Positions 17,269 to 27,062 of a stretch of DNA of 64,000 nucleotides are shown here, one piece after another (position 1 is the first letter of the stretch; every line of letters starts with the position of its first letter). The position numbers were made by a program, and so were the translations under genes. The notes below the pieces were generated by a model. The model made no database searches. It was not told the DNA's origin and was given only the letters and a program-made list of their open reading frames with translations. The stretch covers positions 62,001 to 126,000 of the forward strand of contig CAZPRY010000006.1 of the NCBI GenBank assembly GCA_964589175.1. The letters are read 5' to 3'. The DNA comes from CAZPRY01 sp964589175 (lineage in GTDB: Bacteria; Fidelibacterota; UBA2242).

Positions 17269-18489
17269 TTATTCGTAACGCAGGGCTTCGATCGGATCGA
17301 GACGAGCGGCCTTCATGGCCGGATAAACGCCGAAAACAACTCCGATTACCACCGAAAAACCCATGCCCAGGAAGACCGACCAGACCGGAATGGTCGGCGG
17401 TAATTTCAAGGCCGATCCGATCAGGACTCCGATCAAAGAACCCAGGATAATACCGATGATCCCGCCGAAGAGACAGATTCCCACTGATTCGGTCAAAAAC
17501 TGGTTGAGGATATGTTTCTTCTTGGCACCGACGGCCTTGCGGATACCGATCTCACGCGTGCGTTCGGTGACCGAAACCAGCATGATATTCATGATCCCGA
17601 TGCCACCAACCAGGAGTGAAATCGCGCAGATGACAACCGCCGCGATAAATACAAAACCCGTCAACTTTTTCAGCGTATCCATGATGGAATCCTGGGTAAT
17701 CAGCTCGAAATCGCTCTCTTCGCCCGCCGGGACTTTTCGCGCGATCCGCAAAATCCCCTCCACCTGATCCATAGCCTGCAGGATCTTGCCGGGCTTGGCC
17801 CGGACCCCAACGCTGAGCGAGCGAAATTCCCCGTACATTTTGGTAAATGTGCTGAAGGGAATTGTAACCATGTTGTCCTGACTGCCGCCCAACATCTTCC
17901 CCTGCGGCTCGATCAGGCCGATCACTTCAAATTTGATATTATCGATCCGAACCGTCTCACCGATGGGATAGATAAAGGGAAACAGTTTCTCGGCAACATC
18001 ATTGCCGATCACGATCACGTAGCGGCGATGCCGAATCTCTTCCGGCGTAAAAAAACGCCCCTCGGAAATATTGCGACCGTTCACATCCGCCCAGTTTGCA
18101 TCCCCGCCGAACACGAGCACGTTCGGGTTCGTCGCTTCCTCTTTATATTTGATTTGCTTGCCATAGGTGGTGATCTCGGCCGAAATCGATTCCGCCAGCG
18201 TAGCCGATTTCACCAGCGCCTGGACATGCGCGAACTGGATATCTTTGCGGTTCCGGTATTTCTTATCCAGGTGCCCCATCTGAACGGCGGGGTATTTTTG
18301 GACCCAGAATACATTGCCGCCGATGGCCGAAAGGCTGTTGGTCATGTATTTTTCCAGGGCCGTGATAATCGACATCATGCCGATCACAGACATGACGCCG
18401 ATAACAATCCCGAGCGTCGTCAGAAAGGTACGCAGTTTATTGGATTTGACCGTTTGCCAGGCGAGTTTCAGACCTTCATCATAATTCAT
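17269..18489 (-). CDS. MacB-type ABC transporter permease, second copy
   Basis: Permease of the MacB/FtsX fold: an N-terminal membrane span (about 20-42), a large periplasmic domain (about 45-280), and three C-terminal spans containing the signature VGGIGIMNIMLVSVTERTRE (about 291-310). It carries no ATPase domain, so it depends on the separate ATPase of this operon. It is the last gene, 24 bases after a paralogous permease of almost equal length; the two are similar but clearly diverged, which suggests a heterodimeric transporter as in LolCE. Substrate could be a lipoprotein, peptide, lipid or drug. Confidence 0.9.
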   Translation of the reverse strand: MNYDEGLKLAWQTVKSNKLRTFLTTLGIVIGVMSVIGMMSIITALEKYMTNSLSAIGGNVFWVQKYPAVQMGHLDKKYRNRKDIQFAHVQALVKSATLAESISAEITTYGKQIKYKEEATNPNVLVFGGDANWADVNGRNISEGRFFTPEEIRHRRYVIVIGNDVAEKLFPFIYPIGETVRIDNIKFEVIGLIEPQGKMLGGSQDNMVTIPFSTFTKMYGEFRSLSVGVRAKPGKILQAMDQVEGILRIARKVPAGEESDFELITQDSIMDTLKKLTGFVFIAAVVICAISLLVGGIGIMNIMLVSVTERTREIGIRKAVGAKKKHILNQFLTESVGICLFGGIIGIILGSLIGVLIGSALKLPPTIPVWSVFLGMGFSVVIGVVFGVYPAMKAARLDPIEALRYE

Positions 18490-18513
18490 AATAATTCCGT
18501 TCCAAGCCGGAGT

Positions 18514-19749
18514 CTATTCGTAATGCAAACATTCGATCGGATCGAGTTTGGAGGCCCGGCGGGCGGGATAGATCCCGAAAAACAGGCCGACAAAGGTTGA
18601 AAAGCCCAGCCCCATGAAGACCGACCAGAGCGGCACCGATGACGGGAAAGGTGTGACCTTATCGATGACGGCCGATACACCGTAGCCGAGCGCGATCGCC
18701 AAAATACCGCCGATACTGCAAATAAAAATCGCCTCCACGATAAACTGGGCCGTGATGGTGGAGCGTTTGGCCCCGAGAGCCATGCGGATACCGATCTCCT
18801 TACGGCGCTCCGCCACCGAAACGAGCATAATATTCATAATCCCGATGCCGCCCACGAGCAGGGAAAGCGTCCCGATGCCGAAAGCCGCCGTATACAGCCC
18901 GCCGGTCAGTTTGTTGTACAGATCGGTCAGGACCTCCTGCTGATTGATCGAAAAATTGTCTTCATCCTGCGGTTTCAATCCGCGCGTAATTCGCATTAAA
19001 AAATACAGCTCGTCACGGGCCTCATCCATTTTAGTCGGATCGGCGATCTTGATCTGAATCCGGACGCTGCGATGAAAGCCATAGTTTTTGAAAATCGACC
19101 CCAGCGGCACATAGACTTCGGAATCCAGGCTGTGGCCCATGATGCTGCCGCGTTTAGCCATCACGCCCACAACCGTGTAGGCCACCGAACCGATCCGGAT
19201 TCTTTCTCCGAGGGGATTACGATTTTCGAATAGCTTATCCATAATCTCATAACCGATGATCACGCTGTTTTTGCTTTTTTCAACTTCCAGCGCCGTGAAA
19301 TAGCGGCCGGATTCGATATTGTAGCTTTCGATCACAGCCGTTTCCATTGTAACGCCGGCAATCCCGATTTCCTCCAGCGTATTGCCGCGGAATTTAATAT
19401 TTTGCCGGCTGCTCGCGGCGGCGGTGACGGCTTCCGCCAGTTTCATGTGCTTTTTTACATATTCCGCATCACGCATCTCAATATCGGGGCGGTTGCGGTA
19501 TTTAAAAAAATCTTCATCGAAAACCCAGGGGTATTTGTGTACATAGAGCGTGCTGCTGCCGAGGGCCGAAATCTGCTCCCTGAACCCGGCATTCAGGCCG
19601 GAAATGATCGAGGCCACCGCAACAACCGTCAGTACGCCGATGATGATTCCCAGCGTGGTCAGCACAGAGCGCATTTTATTCTGGGCCAGGGCGCGCATGG
19701 CAATCAGAAAATTTTCCCACAGGCTGATCAGCATCCGAATCATCGTCAC
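18514..19749 (-). CDS. MacB-type ABC transporter permease, first copy
   Basis: Same architecture as the downstream gene: span at about 22-45, extracytoplasmic MacB-like domain, and C-terminal membrane domain with LLVGGIGIMNIMLVSVAERR (about 296-315). Its ATG overlaps the stop of the ATPase gene by four bases. The presence of two non-identical permeases with one ATPase, one adaptor and one TolC protein differs from the standard MacAB-TolC machine, in which a single MacB polypeptide carries both ATPase and permease domains. Confidence 0.9.
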   Translation of the reverse strand: MTMIRMLISLWENFLIAMRALAQNKMRSVLTTLGIIIGVLTVVAVASIISGLNAGFREQISALGSSTLYVHKYPWVFDEDFFKYRNRPDIEMRDAEYVKKHMKLAEAVTAAASSRQNIKFRGNTLEEIGIAGVTMETAVIESYNIESGRYFTALEVEKSKNSVIIGYEIMDKLFENRNPLGERIRIGSVAYTVVGVMAKRGSIMGHSLDSEVYVPLGSIFKNYGFHRSVRIQIKIADPTKMDEARDELYFLMRITRGLKPQDEDNFSINQQEVLTDLYNKLTGGLYTAAFGIGTLSLLVGGIGIMNIMLVSVAERRKEIGIRMALGAKRSTITAQFIVEAIFICSIGGILAIALGYGVSAVIDKVTPFPSSVPLWSVFMGLGFSTFVGLFFGIYPARRASKLDPIECLHYE

Positions 19750-20432
19750 ACCATCCTTGTATCTTCGGCGATATTGCCGTCCAGAATGCGCACCACGCGC
19801 GAGGCATGCTCGGCAATCTCCTTTTCGTGGGTCACCAGGATAATCGTGTTTCCGGCCTTATTCAGTTCGTCCAGAATTTCCATAATCTCTCGGCCGGTTT
19901 TCGAATCCAGGTTGCCGGTCGGCTCGTCGGCCAGAATCAGGGATGGATTGTTGACCAGGGCCCGCGCGATGGCAACCCGCTGGCGCTGACCGCCGGACAA
20001 CTCGTTGGGACGGTGGTGCTTGCGATCGGATAAACCCACCTTATCCAGGGCTCCTTCCGCCTGCACCCGGCGTTTGGAAGCGGAAATTCCGCTGTAAATC
20101 AGGGGCAGTTCCACGTTGTGCAGGGCCGTCGCACGCGGCAGCAGGTTGAAGGTCTGAAAGACGAAGCCGATCTTACGGTTGCGGATTTCGGCCAGACGGT
20201 TGTCATCCATCTCATGCACCGGCATGCCTTCGAGTCGATATCCGCCGGCACTGGGGCTATCCAGGCAACCGATGATATTCATGAGTGTCGATTTGCCCGA
20301 CCCCGAAGGTCCCATGATGGAAATATACTCCTTGGCCTCAATCCTGAGATCGACGCCGCGCAGAGCATGGACTTCGACCTTCCCGATTTTATAGACCTTG
20401 GTGATTCCAGTCAGTTCAATTAAGCTATTCAT
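19746..20432 (-). CDS. LolD/MacB-type ABC transporter ATPase
   Basis: Powers the two adjacent permeases. The 228 residues contain Walker A GPSGSGKST (about 41-49), the Q-loop region GFVFQTFNLLPR, the ABC signature LSGGQRQRVAIARAL (about 144-158), Walker B LILADEPTGNLD (about 165-176) and the switch His in LVTHEKE (about 204-210). Its ATG shares one base with the stop codon of the preceding outer-membrane protein gene (TAATG), so translation is coupled. Confidence 0.93.
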   Translation of the reverse strand: MNSLIELTGITKVYKIGKVEVHALRGVDLRIEAKEYISIMGPSGSGKSTLMNIIGCLDSPSAGGYRLEGMPVHEMDDNRLAEIRNRKIGFVFQTFNLLPRATALHNVELPLIYSGISASKRRVQAEGALDKVGLSDRKHHRPNELSGGQRQRVAIARALVNNPSLILADEPTGNLDSKTGREIMEILDELNKAGNTIILVTHEKEIAEHASRVVRILDGNIAEDTRMV

Positions 20433-21331
20433 TAGCCACCAAAATAAATGTTAATGCGATAGATCAGGTTGCTGCAATCAATGTCGGGAGTACCATTAAC
20501 GGTCCTGCCGTTCATCTTCCAGCCGTCTTGGCTCATGTAGGTATACAGGTAACCGACATTGGCACCGATTCCGCACCAGGGGAAAATATTGTAGCGTACG
20601 CCCAGAGTCGGCAGAAGCACGAAGAAACCCGTGCGAAGTTTATTGCGGTAATCGTGATAGGCCAGGGCCGTTTCGTCATCATCCGGTTCGAAGGCCGTCC
20701 AGATATCATCCCATGTCACCGGACCGCTGACCTGCGACAATTGGAGTTCGGCCGAACCACCGCCGATCATGGTACCGAAATAGATTTCGGCGCGATTGAA
20801 CGGATTAAAAGCCTTCTCAACCAGAAATCCGCCTATCCGGAGGCGGAAAACCGCTTCCTTGGCAATGTCGCCCGGCTGGCTGTTGGAAATCACGTAACCG
20901 GCGGCCCCGTAGCCGCCGATGCGCATATTGCGACCCACGAAGCCCCAGCCGCCACCGCCGGTCAGCAGCATATATTCGTCAAAATCGGGCAAACCGATAC
21001 CCTGAAGTTCGGCGCCGATCGCCGCCACATCCAGCGGCAGGATGAACAGGTCCCAGCCGCCGGCGCCGCCCCGGAAGACACCGCGCGAGTGCGAATAATG
21101 AGAGGAGCGCAATCTCGATCGGTGCTCCCGCCATCTTTTATAATCATCCTCATGCCGGCTTTCCCAGTCATCATCGGCAATGGTCGTATCGCTTTGCAGC
21201 TTCACCGATTTTCTCTCGATAAGCGTATCCGGAAGCGCAGACGCCGCATTCAGCGAATCGTTCTGCGACACCTCAGCTAAAAGTGTGCACGCGAATACGG
21301 ACATTATCATAATCAGCGGAAAACGTCTCAT
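20432..21331 (-). CDS. Putative outer-membrane beta-barrel protein in exporter operon
   Basis: No family recognised. The 299-residue product has a signal peptide (about 1-19), then a charged, histidine- and arginine-rich low-complexity stretch (about 50-82), then a glycine- and aromatic-rich region with alternating hydrophobic residues, for example GGGGWGFVGRNMRIGGYGAA, that looks like transmembrane beta-strands, and ends in an aromatic strand RINIYFGG. The ATG overlaps the adaptor stop by four bases and the gene runs into the ATPase gene by one base, so it is an integral member of this operon, perhaps an accessory to the TolC-like channel or a cargo. Confidence 0.6.
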   Translation of the reverse strand: MRRFPLIMIMSVFACTLLAEVSQNDSLNAASALPDTLIERKSVKLQSDTTIADDDWESRHEDDYKRWREHRSRLRSSHYSHSRGVFRGGAGGWDLFILPLDVAAIGAELQGIGLPDFDEYMLLTGGGGWGFVGRNMRIGGYGAAGYVISNSQPGDIAKEAVFRLRIGGFLVEKAFNPFNRAEIYFGTMIGGGSAELQLSQVSGPVTWDDIWTAFEPDDDETALAYHDYRNKLRTGFFVLLPTLGVRYNIFPWCGIGANVGYLYTYMSQDGWKMNGRTVNGTPDIDCSNLIYRINIYFGG

Positions 21332-22599
21332 TTTTTATCTCCCTTCTCCCCTTTCTCTTCGCCGCCGATTTTCAGGGGAGAGTTGTGTTTCAATTCCTTA
21401 CTGATCACCTTATAACTGCCGGTCACGATTTCTTCACCCTCTTCCAGGCCGGTCAAAACCTCAAAATGAGTGTCGCTGCTGATGCCGATCTTCACCGCTC
21501 TCTGCTCGGCTCGCGGATGGTTTTTCTTCTTCAGGAGTCCTTTCTTGGGATTTTCCTCTTCGGTCGCCAGAGTGACAACAAAGACGACATCTTCCATTTC
21601 TTCCTTTTCCGGGGCCAACTTCGCGGGCTCACTTCCGGCCTCTTCTTCATTCTCCTCTTTCACCGGTGCGCGTACGGTCAGCGCCTGGATGGGCACCACT
21701 ACGACGTTATTGCGCACGTTGGTAACGATGTCCACCGTCGAGGACATGCCCGGCCGGAAACGCGCATCCTGTCCGAGTACCGATATCTTGACCTCAAAAT
21801 TGGTCACCTGCTCCTGTGTGCCGTAGCCGCGGGTGGTAGCCGAGTGGGCGATTTCGGAAACCATACCGTTGAAAACCGTGTCCGGAATGGCGTCGATTTC
21901 AATTTTGGTTGTATCGCCGACGTGGAGGGCCACGACGTCGGTTTCGTCCACCTCCACCTTGACCTCCATCTTGGACATGTCCGAAATGATCAGGATGACG
22001 TCTTCCTGAAACACCGAACCCAACGCGATCTCGCCAACCTCTTTGGCCACGCTGGTAACAATTCCGCCCATGGGAGCGTTAATCCGGGTCTTATCCAGAT
22101 CGTCCTGGGCTTTCTTCAGGATGGCTTCAGACTGCACGACCTGACTTTCGGCGATTTCTTTATCCGCCGTCGCTGCTTCCAAATCGGCATCCGAGGCCAG
22201 ATTGCTCTTGTAAAGATCCCGCATACGCTTGAGGTCATTATCGACTTTCCTCAGACGGGCCATACTCGACTGTACCATCGAAGAGTACTGTTCGAAGGCC
22301 GCCTCATATTGGGCGCGGTCCAGTTCCACAAGCAGGTCTCCGCGCCGAACGGCGTTCCCTTCTTTGACCGTAATGTTGGTGATCCGCGCACTCACATTGG
22401 CGCTGATTTTTACCTGGGTGACCGGTGAAAGCGAACCGGAGGCGTTGACCGTTTGAACCAGCTTATCCTTCTTGACTTTTTCAGTCTGTACGGCAATCGG
22501 TTTCTCTTTATCCTTGCTCAAATTGAAAATGACAACAACTGCCACCAGAATGACAACGATCACAAGAATCAGGACTTTTCTTTTATTTTTCTTCTCCAT
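21328..22599 (-). CDS. MacA/HlyD-type periplasmic adaptor
   Basis: Membrane-fusion protein linking the inner-membrane ABC transporter to the TolC-like channel. It has an N-terminal membrane anchor (about 8-26), split lipoyl half-motifs around VRRGDLLVELD and GGIVTSVAKEVGE, an intervening alpha-helical hairpin (about 105-175) and beta-barrel and membrane-proximal domains. A Glu/Lys-rich insertion (about 310-335, EENEEEAGSEPAKLAPEKEE) and a lysine-rich C-terminus are unusual additions. It lies 15 bases after the TolC gene. Confidence 0.9.
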   Translation of the reverse strand: MEKKNKRKVLILVIVVILVAVVVIFNLSKDKEKPIAVQTEKVKKDKLVQTVNASGSLSPVTQVKISANVSARITNITVKEGNAVRRGDLLVELDRAQYEAAFEQYSSMVQSSMARLRKVDNDLKRMRDLYKSNLASDADLEAATADKEIAESQVVQSEAILKKAQDDLDKTRINAPMGGIVTSVAKEVGEIALGSVFQEDVILIISDMSKMEVKVEVDETDVVALHVGDTTKIEIDAIPDTVFNGMVSEIAHSATTRGYGTQEQVTNFEVKISVLGQDARFRPGMSSTVDIVTNVRNNVVVVPIQALTVRAPVKEENEEEAGSEPAKLAPEKEEMEDVVFVVTLATEEENPKKGLLKKKNHPRAEQRAVKIGISSDTHFEVLTGLEEGEEIVTGSYKVISKELKHNSPLKIGGEEKGEKGDKK

Positions 22600-22614
22600 C
22601 TTACTCCCTACCGA

Positions 22615-23925
22615 TCATAATTTTCCGGTCACAAGTTTCAGCCGGACTTCCGCAATTTTCGCATCATATTTGGTCGATATCAAATTACCTTCCGCCCGCG
22701 TCAGGGCCACCTGCGCATCGAGAACCTCCAGCAGGGTCGCCGAATTGAGACGGTACATCTCCTGCGCCAGGCGTAAATCTTCCTGGGCCGAGATAATAGT
22801 CAATTCATTTATGGCTATCATTTCTTTATAGGTGTCCAGCGCCAGCAGCAAATTTTCAATCTGGTTCTGAATGGTAATCTTCTTCAGGTCGATCTGATCC
22901 TCGTAGATTTTATAGTCCAGGTACTTCTGCTGAACGTTTGTGCGGCGCCGGAAACCGTCAAACAGCGGAATGCTTACATAGAGATTCAGTGACGTATTCC
23001 ACCATTTATTGAGGTCCTTGTAGGTGTAGTCAAAATCACGGCCGCCGCGATAGTAGGTGTACGACCCTGAAACGGTCGGAAACCAGTCGCCCCTGGCAAT
23101 TTTATACTGTAAAAAAGCCGACTGCTTGCCAGCCCGCAGTGAATTGTAATCTTGATTATTGTCCATGGCGCTGCGGAGCACGTCGTCTTTCTGCGCCTCA
23201 CCCGGTTCCTCGTAGCGGTCTTCGTAGACGCTCAGCGGTGTATCGGGCGCCAACCCCATTGCCAGATTCAACTCGGCGATGGCGGTTTCCACCGCCAACT
23301 TTTGCTGGATCACGGACAGGCGGTCGTTGCCTTCACGAACCTGGGCCTTGAAGAGATCTTTCTTAGCAACCTGACCGATACGGTGCATCTCCCGGGTCTT
23401 GCCAAACTGCTCGGTGCTGTTTTCGAGGGACTTTTCATATACTTTCAGCAATTCCTGGGCCTTCAGGACATTGTAAAACTTCTCGGTTACAGTCAAAATC
23501 ACAACCTGGCGATTGTAATCACGGTTAATGCCGGCGTTTTTGTAGTAGTTCTGCGCCAGGCGGATATTGTTCCACCATTTTCCGCCATCGAAGATGTTCT
23601 GTTTATAGGATATGCCCGCGGAATAATAGTAGGTTGTCGTATCAGGCGAGATAAAGGTCGTACCGTAAGCAACGTATTCGTTGGGGCCCTGCGTCGAGCG
23701 GTTGGCCTGCGTACCGAAGGAAACGTCCGGCAGAATCTGCGAATAGGCGCCCAGGACGCCGCGCTTGGCGGAATTCATCTGTTTATCGGCAATACTCAGA
23801 TCGTAATTCCTTTCCAGGGCGATCTGCAGGCAGTCCTCCAGCTTCAGCCTGCGCTCCTGCGCCAGACCGGACGAAAGTAACAATAACGTGCACAACAATA
23901 GTCTTTTCATGATTTTTCCCATCAT
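22615..23925 (-). CDS. TolC-family outer-membrane efflux protein
   Basis: Outer-membrane factor of a tripartite exporter. A signal peptide covers about residues 6-21 and is followed by the typical LKLEDCLQIALERNYDLSIAD start of the TolC repeat, long helical segments with heptad character and Tyr-rich strands such as YYYSAGISY. A later ATG at 23910 (MKRLLLC) would give a conventional signal peptide and is equally possible as the start. The first base abuts the stop of the Yip1 gene. Confidence 0.9.
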   Translation of the reverse strand: MMGKIMKRLLLCTLLLLSSGLAQERRLKLEDCLQIALERNYDLSIADKQMNSAKRGVLGAYSQILPDVSFGTQANRSTQGPNEYVAYGTTFISPDTTTYYYSAGISYKQNIFDGGKWWNNIRLAQNYYKNAGINRDYNRQVVILTVTEKFYNVLKAQELLKVYEKSLENSTEQFGKTREMHRIGQVAKKDLFKAQVREGNDRLSVIQQKLAVETAIAELNLAMGLAPDTPLSVYEDRYEEPGEAQKDDVLRSAMDNNQDYNSLRAGKQSAFLQYKIARGDWFPTVSGSYTYYRGGRDFDYTYKDLNKWWNTSLNLYVSIPLFDGFRRRTNVQQKYLDYKIYEDQIDLKKITIQNQIENLLLALDTYKEMIAINELTIISAQEDLRLAQEMYRLNSATLLEVLDAQVALTRAEGNLISTKYDAKIAEVRLKLVTGKL

Positions 23926-24621
23926 TTAAATTTTTATCAATCCTGCCAGCAAAGCCGCAATCACGCAGTATATCAACCACATGACCAGCAAAGTCCAAAA
24001 CGCATTTTTGGATTTGATATTATTGACGATTCCCAGACCGATACTCAATAAGATCAGCTTCCATGCCGCAAAAATATCCAGGCTGGCTAGAAAACGGAAA
24101 ACAAAGGAGCTGCTCTCTTCCAGGAACAATGCCGGGCTCGTATACACTTTCAGGGTTTGCTGGGAGATGATGATCGGATATTTGACGGCCATTGAAATGA
24201 TATCGATCAGATCGACATAGGCGGTGACGGCGAACATCGTAATGAAGCGCGCCTCGCCGCCCAGGACGAAGTTGCCCGCAAACCAGATACACAGGGCTAC
24301 GATCAGAACCTTGACGACCAGCGCGATCGGAGCCGCAATGTACGAAGAAACCGGCGTAGCTTGGCCCTGCATTCTGGCCAGCGTGGCTTCCTTCTGAGCA
24401 TCGGAAAGACGGCTGCTGTTTTCGATTTTCGCAATCTGTTCCTGCATGGCAATCGGAGTAATATAGGGCATCATCGCGACGGTGAGCGCCGCTATGATCA
24501 ACAGCGGTATTACAACATCATACCATCTCGTTTTATGGTGCAGCGACGTGAAGGTTACCGATGGTTCCCAGAAAATCGAAAATATTTTTGAAACGACAGA
24601 CTTTTCTGCAATTTCCGTCAT
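23926..24621 (-). CDS. Yip1-domain integral membrane protein
   Basis: First gene of the exporter operon. The 231 residues have five membrane segments (about 35-55, 95-118, 130-150, 175-200 and 207-230) and the Yip1 pattern of an N-terminal WEPSVTF motif followed by a conserved membrane core. Bacterial Yip1 proteins have no established biochemical role; they often sit beside ABC exporters, as here. Its stop codon is directly followed by the TolC gene. Confidence 0.78.
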   Translation of the reverse strand: MTEIAEKSVVSKIFSIFWEPSVTFTSLHHKTRWYDVVIPLLIIAALTVAMMPYITPIAMQEQIAKIENSSRLSDAQKEATLARMQGQATPVSSYIAAPIALVVKVLIVALCIWFAGNFVLGGEARFITMFAVTAYVDLIDIISMAVKYPIIISQQTLKVYTSPALFLEESSSFVFRFLASLDIFAAWKLILLSIGLGIVNNIKSKNAFWTLLVMWLIYCVIAALLAGLIKI

Positions 24622-24685
24622 ATCATCCCCTCTTTCAAAAAGTTAATCACACCTTAGATCGGCAAACCGACTGATGGTTGTCATT

Positions 24686-26125
24686 TTATTTCTTCCTCAC
24701 CTCAAATCTTTCCAGCAGGGCATCCCGGTACCGTTCGAGATATTCCCGGGCGGAATCGTGGTCGTTCTCAATCTCACCGTTCAGGATGGCTTCTTCGATG
24801 GCGTTTTTAATGAATCCGACTTTGGGGCTCGGCGGCAGCTGGCAGTACTGCATGATCTCCTCACCCCGCACCGGCGACTGAAAGGCCCGCAGGCGGTCTT
24901 TTTCTCTGACCTCCTCGATGAGCGCGATCACGCGATCGAAATTGGCCATGTACTGCGTCACTTTGGACTGGTTCTTCGAAGTCACATCGGCCCGGCACAG
25001 GTGGATCAAATCCTGCAATTCATCTCCGGCCTCGACGATCAGGCGGCGCACGCCACTATCGGTCACCCCCTCGTCGGCAATAGCGATGGGGCGCAGATGC
25101 AGACGCGTGAGTTTCATCGAATATTCCATAAACTTATTGGGTAATTTGAGCCGGCGGCAGAGGTTCTGGATGATCCGAGTGCCCAGTTCTTCATGTCCGT
25201 GAAATGTCCAGCCTTTTCCCTCAACATAGCGTTTGGTTTGCGGTTTAGCTATATCATGAACGAGCGCCGTAAAACGAAGTTCCGGTTTTGCCGATACGAG
25301 ACTGATATTATCCAGCACCTGCAGGGTATGATTAAAGACATCCTTGTGATGGTAGCCGTTGCGTTGATCCACGCCGGCGAGCGCCTCGATCTCAGGCAGG
25401 ATTATCGCCAGCAGGCCCGCTTCCTGCATCAGGTAAAATCCCCTGGACGGCGGCCGCGGCGACGAAATGATCTTGCGCAGCTCGTCCGTGATGCGTTCCT
25501 GCGAGATGATCTCCAAACGATCCCTGACCCTGGAAATCGCCCGGAAAGTCGCATCTTCGATTTTAAATCCGAGCTGGGTTGCAAAACGAATGGCGCGCAG
25601 CATGCGCAAGGGATCCTCCGAGAAGGTCGTTGCGGGATCGAGCGGCGTCCGAATGATGCCGGCATCCAGGTCTTTGAGGCCGCCGAAATGATCCATCAGT
25701 TCGAAAAAAGAAGCGGCATTCAGCGACATCGCCATGGCGTTAATCGTAAAGTCGCGGCGCGCCAGGTCTTCGCGTAAATTGGCGCCGCGGACCACAGGCT
25801 TGCGGGAATTGGATTCGTATTTCTCCGTGCGTGCCGAGGCCACCTCGATCACCACATCGTGGTACGGCACCATGGCCGTGCCGAACTTGGGATATTCCAG
25901 TACCTTTTTCAGACGAAAAGATTTGGCGATCTGTTTCGCGAAATCAATACCGTCGCCTAGCACGGTGATATCGATATCCTTGGTCGGCCGGCCGAGAATC
26001 CGGTCGCGGATCACACCTCCGACCAGGTAGGCCTCGACGCCGTGGCGATCGGCCACGGATGAGATGCGCCGTAAAATTTTGGATACTGGATCGTCTTCCG
26101 GGAAAAGTAATTCTAAAAATGCCAT
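24686..26125 (-). CDS. CCA-adding enzyme / poly(A) polymerase family nucleotidyltransferase with HD domain
   Basis: tRNA nucleotidyltransferase-superfamily protein that completes or repairs the CCA end of tRNA, or adds A tails. The 479 residues have the class II head LVGGVIRDRILG (about 35-46) and catalytic KDIDITVLG (about 50-58), the RRDFTINAMA motif, the RMLRAIRFA motif, and a central HD phosphohydrolase domain with HKDVFNHTLQVL and VHDIAKP (about 250-295). The HD domain is typical of Cca enzymes of many bacteria. The one tRNA in the window already encodes CCA, so repair rather than synthesis could be the main job here. Confidence 0.87.
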   Translation of the reverse strand: MAFLELLFPEDDPVSKILRRISSVADRHGVEAYLVGGVIRDRILGRPTKDIDITVLGDGIDFAKQIAKSFRLKKVLEYPKFGTAMVPYHDVVIEVASARTEKYESNSRKPVVRGANLREDLARRDFTINAMAMSLNAASFFELMDHFGGLKDLDAGIIRTPLDPATTFSEDPLRMLRAIRFATQLGFKIEDATFRAISRVRDRLEIISQERITDELRKIISSPRPPSRGFYLMQEAGLLAIILPEIEALAGVDQRNGYHHKDVFNHTLQVLDNISLVSAKPELRFTALVHDIAKPQTKRYVEGKGWTFHGHEELGTRIIQNLCRRLKLPNKFMEYSMKLTRLHLRPIAIADEGVTDSGVRRLIVEAGDELQDLIHLCRADVTSKNQSKVTQYMANFDRVIALIEEVREKDRLRAFQSPVRGEEIMQYCQLPPSPKVGFIKNAIEEAILNGEIENDHDSAREYLERYRDALLERFEVRKK

Positions 26126-26210
26126 TTCTCTCTCAAAAGTTCAAAAATTTATGAAAGAGACGGAAGAAATGCAAAAAGCCGAAACTCCGCCTCTTTATTG
26201 ACAATGCCTA

Positions 26211-27062
26211 TCAGCTGATCAGCGCGGCCAGATCGTCCGCATGATAGGAGCTGCGGACAAGCGGTCCGGCAATAACCTTGCGAAATCCGGCCGCCTCACC
26301 GTACTCCCGGTAGAAGGCAAACTCGTCGGGATGCACATAACGATCCACGGGCAGATGCGCCTTTGTCGGCTGCAGGTACTGGCCCACGGTGAAAATGGCG
26401 CAGCCGTTGTCCAGGGCCTGCCGCATCAGGTCCATCACCTGTTTTTTCGTCTCGCCCAATCCGACCATGATCCCGGTCTTGGTCAGGGCACCCATTTCCC
26501 CGGCATGTTTCAAAACCCGCAGAGATTGAGCGTAATCGGCCTGCGGACGAACCCGCGGATAGAGATCCGGTACCGTTTCCAGGTTGTGTCCCAGAACGTC
26601 CGGCCGGGCATCAATCACACTGCGCAGGGATTCACGGTCGCCCCGGAAATCTGGAATCAGCAGTTCTATCAGGCACTCCGGATTCCCGGCCCGAACCGCC
26701 CGGACCGTCGCAGCCCAGTGCGCCGCCCCGCCGTCCGCGAGATCATCGCGGGTAACCGAAGTAATCACGCAGTACTTGAGCCCCATCAGCGTCACCGCCC
26801 GGGCTACGTTCTGCGGCTCCTCGGGATCGACCGGCAACGGTTTCTCCGATTGCACCGCGCAGAAGCGGCAGTTACGCGTGCAGCGGTCGCCGAGGATCAT
26901 AAAGGTCGCCGCCCGGCGTTCCCAGCACTCGCTTTGGTTCGGACAGTGGGCTTCCTGGCAGACCGTATGCAGATGGTTCTGCCGCACGATCTGGCGTACT
27001 CTTTTAAAATTTTGGCCGACGGTAATTTTAACCTTCAGCCAATCGGGTTTATGTTCTTTCAC
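26211..27062 (-). CDS. lipA: Lipoyl synthase LipA
   Basis: Radical SAM enzyme that inserts two sulfurs into protein-bound octanoate. The auxiliary cluster motif is CQEAHCPNQSECW (about 35-47) and the radical SAM motif is CTRNCRFCAV (about 61-70); the C-terminal RSSYHA contains the Ser that ligates the auxiliary cluster. At 283 residues it is a normal short LipA. The ATG overlaps lipB by four bases, so the lipoate pair is translated together. Confidence 0.95.
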   Translation of the reverse strand: MKEHKPDWLKVKITVGQNFKRVRQIVRQNHLHTVCQEAHCPNQSECWERRAATFMILGDRCTRNCRFCAVQSEKPLPVDPEEPQNVARAVTLMGLKYCVITSVTRDDLADGGAAHWAATVRAVRAGNPECLIELLIPDFRGDRESLRSVIDARPDVLGHNLETVPDLYPRVRPQADYAQSLRVLKHAGEMGALTKTGIMVGLGETKKQVMDLMRQALDNGCAIFTVGQYLQPTKAHLPVDRYVHPDEFAFYREYGEAAGFRKVIAGPLVRSSYHADDLAALIS

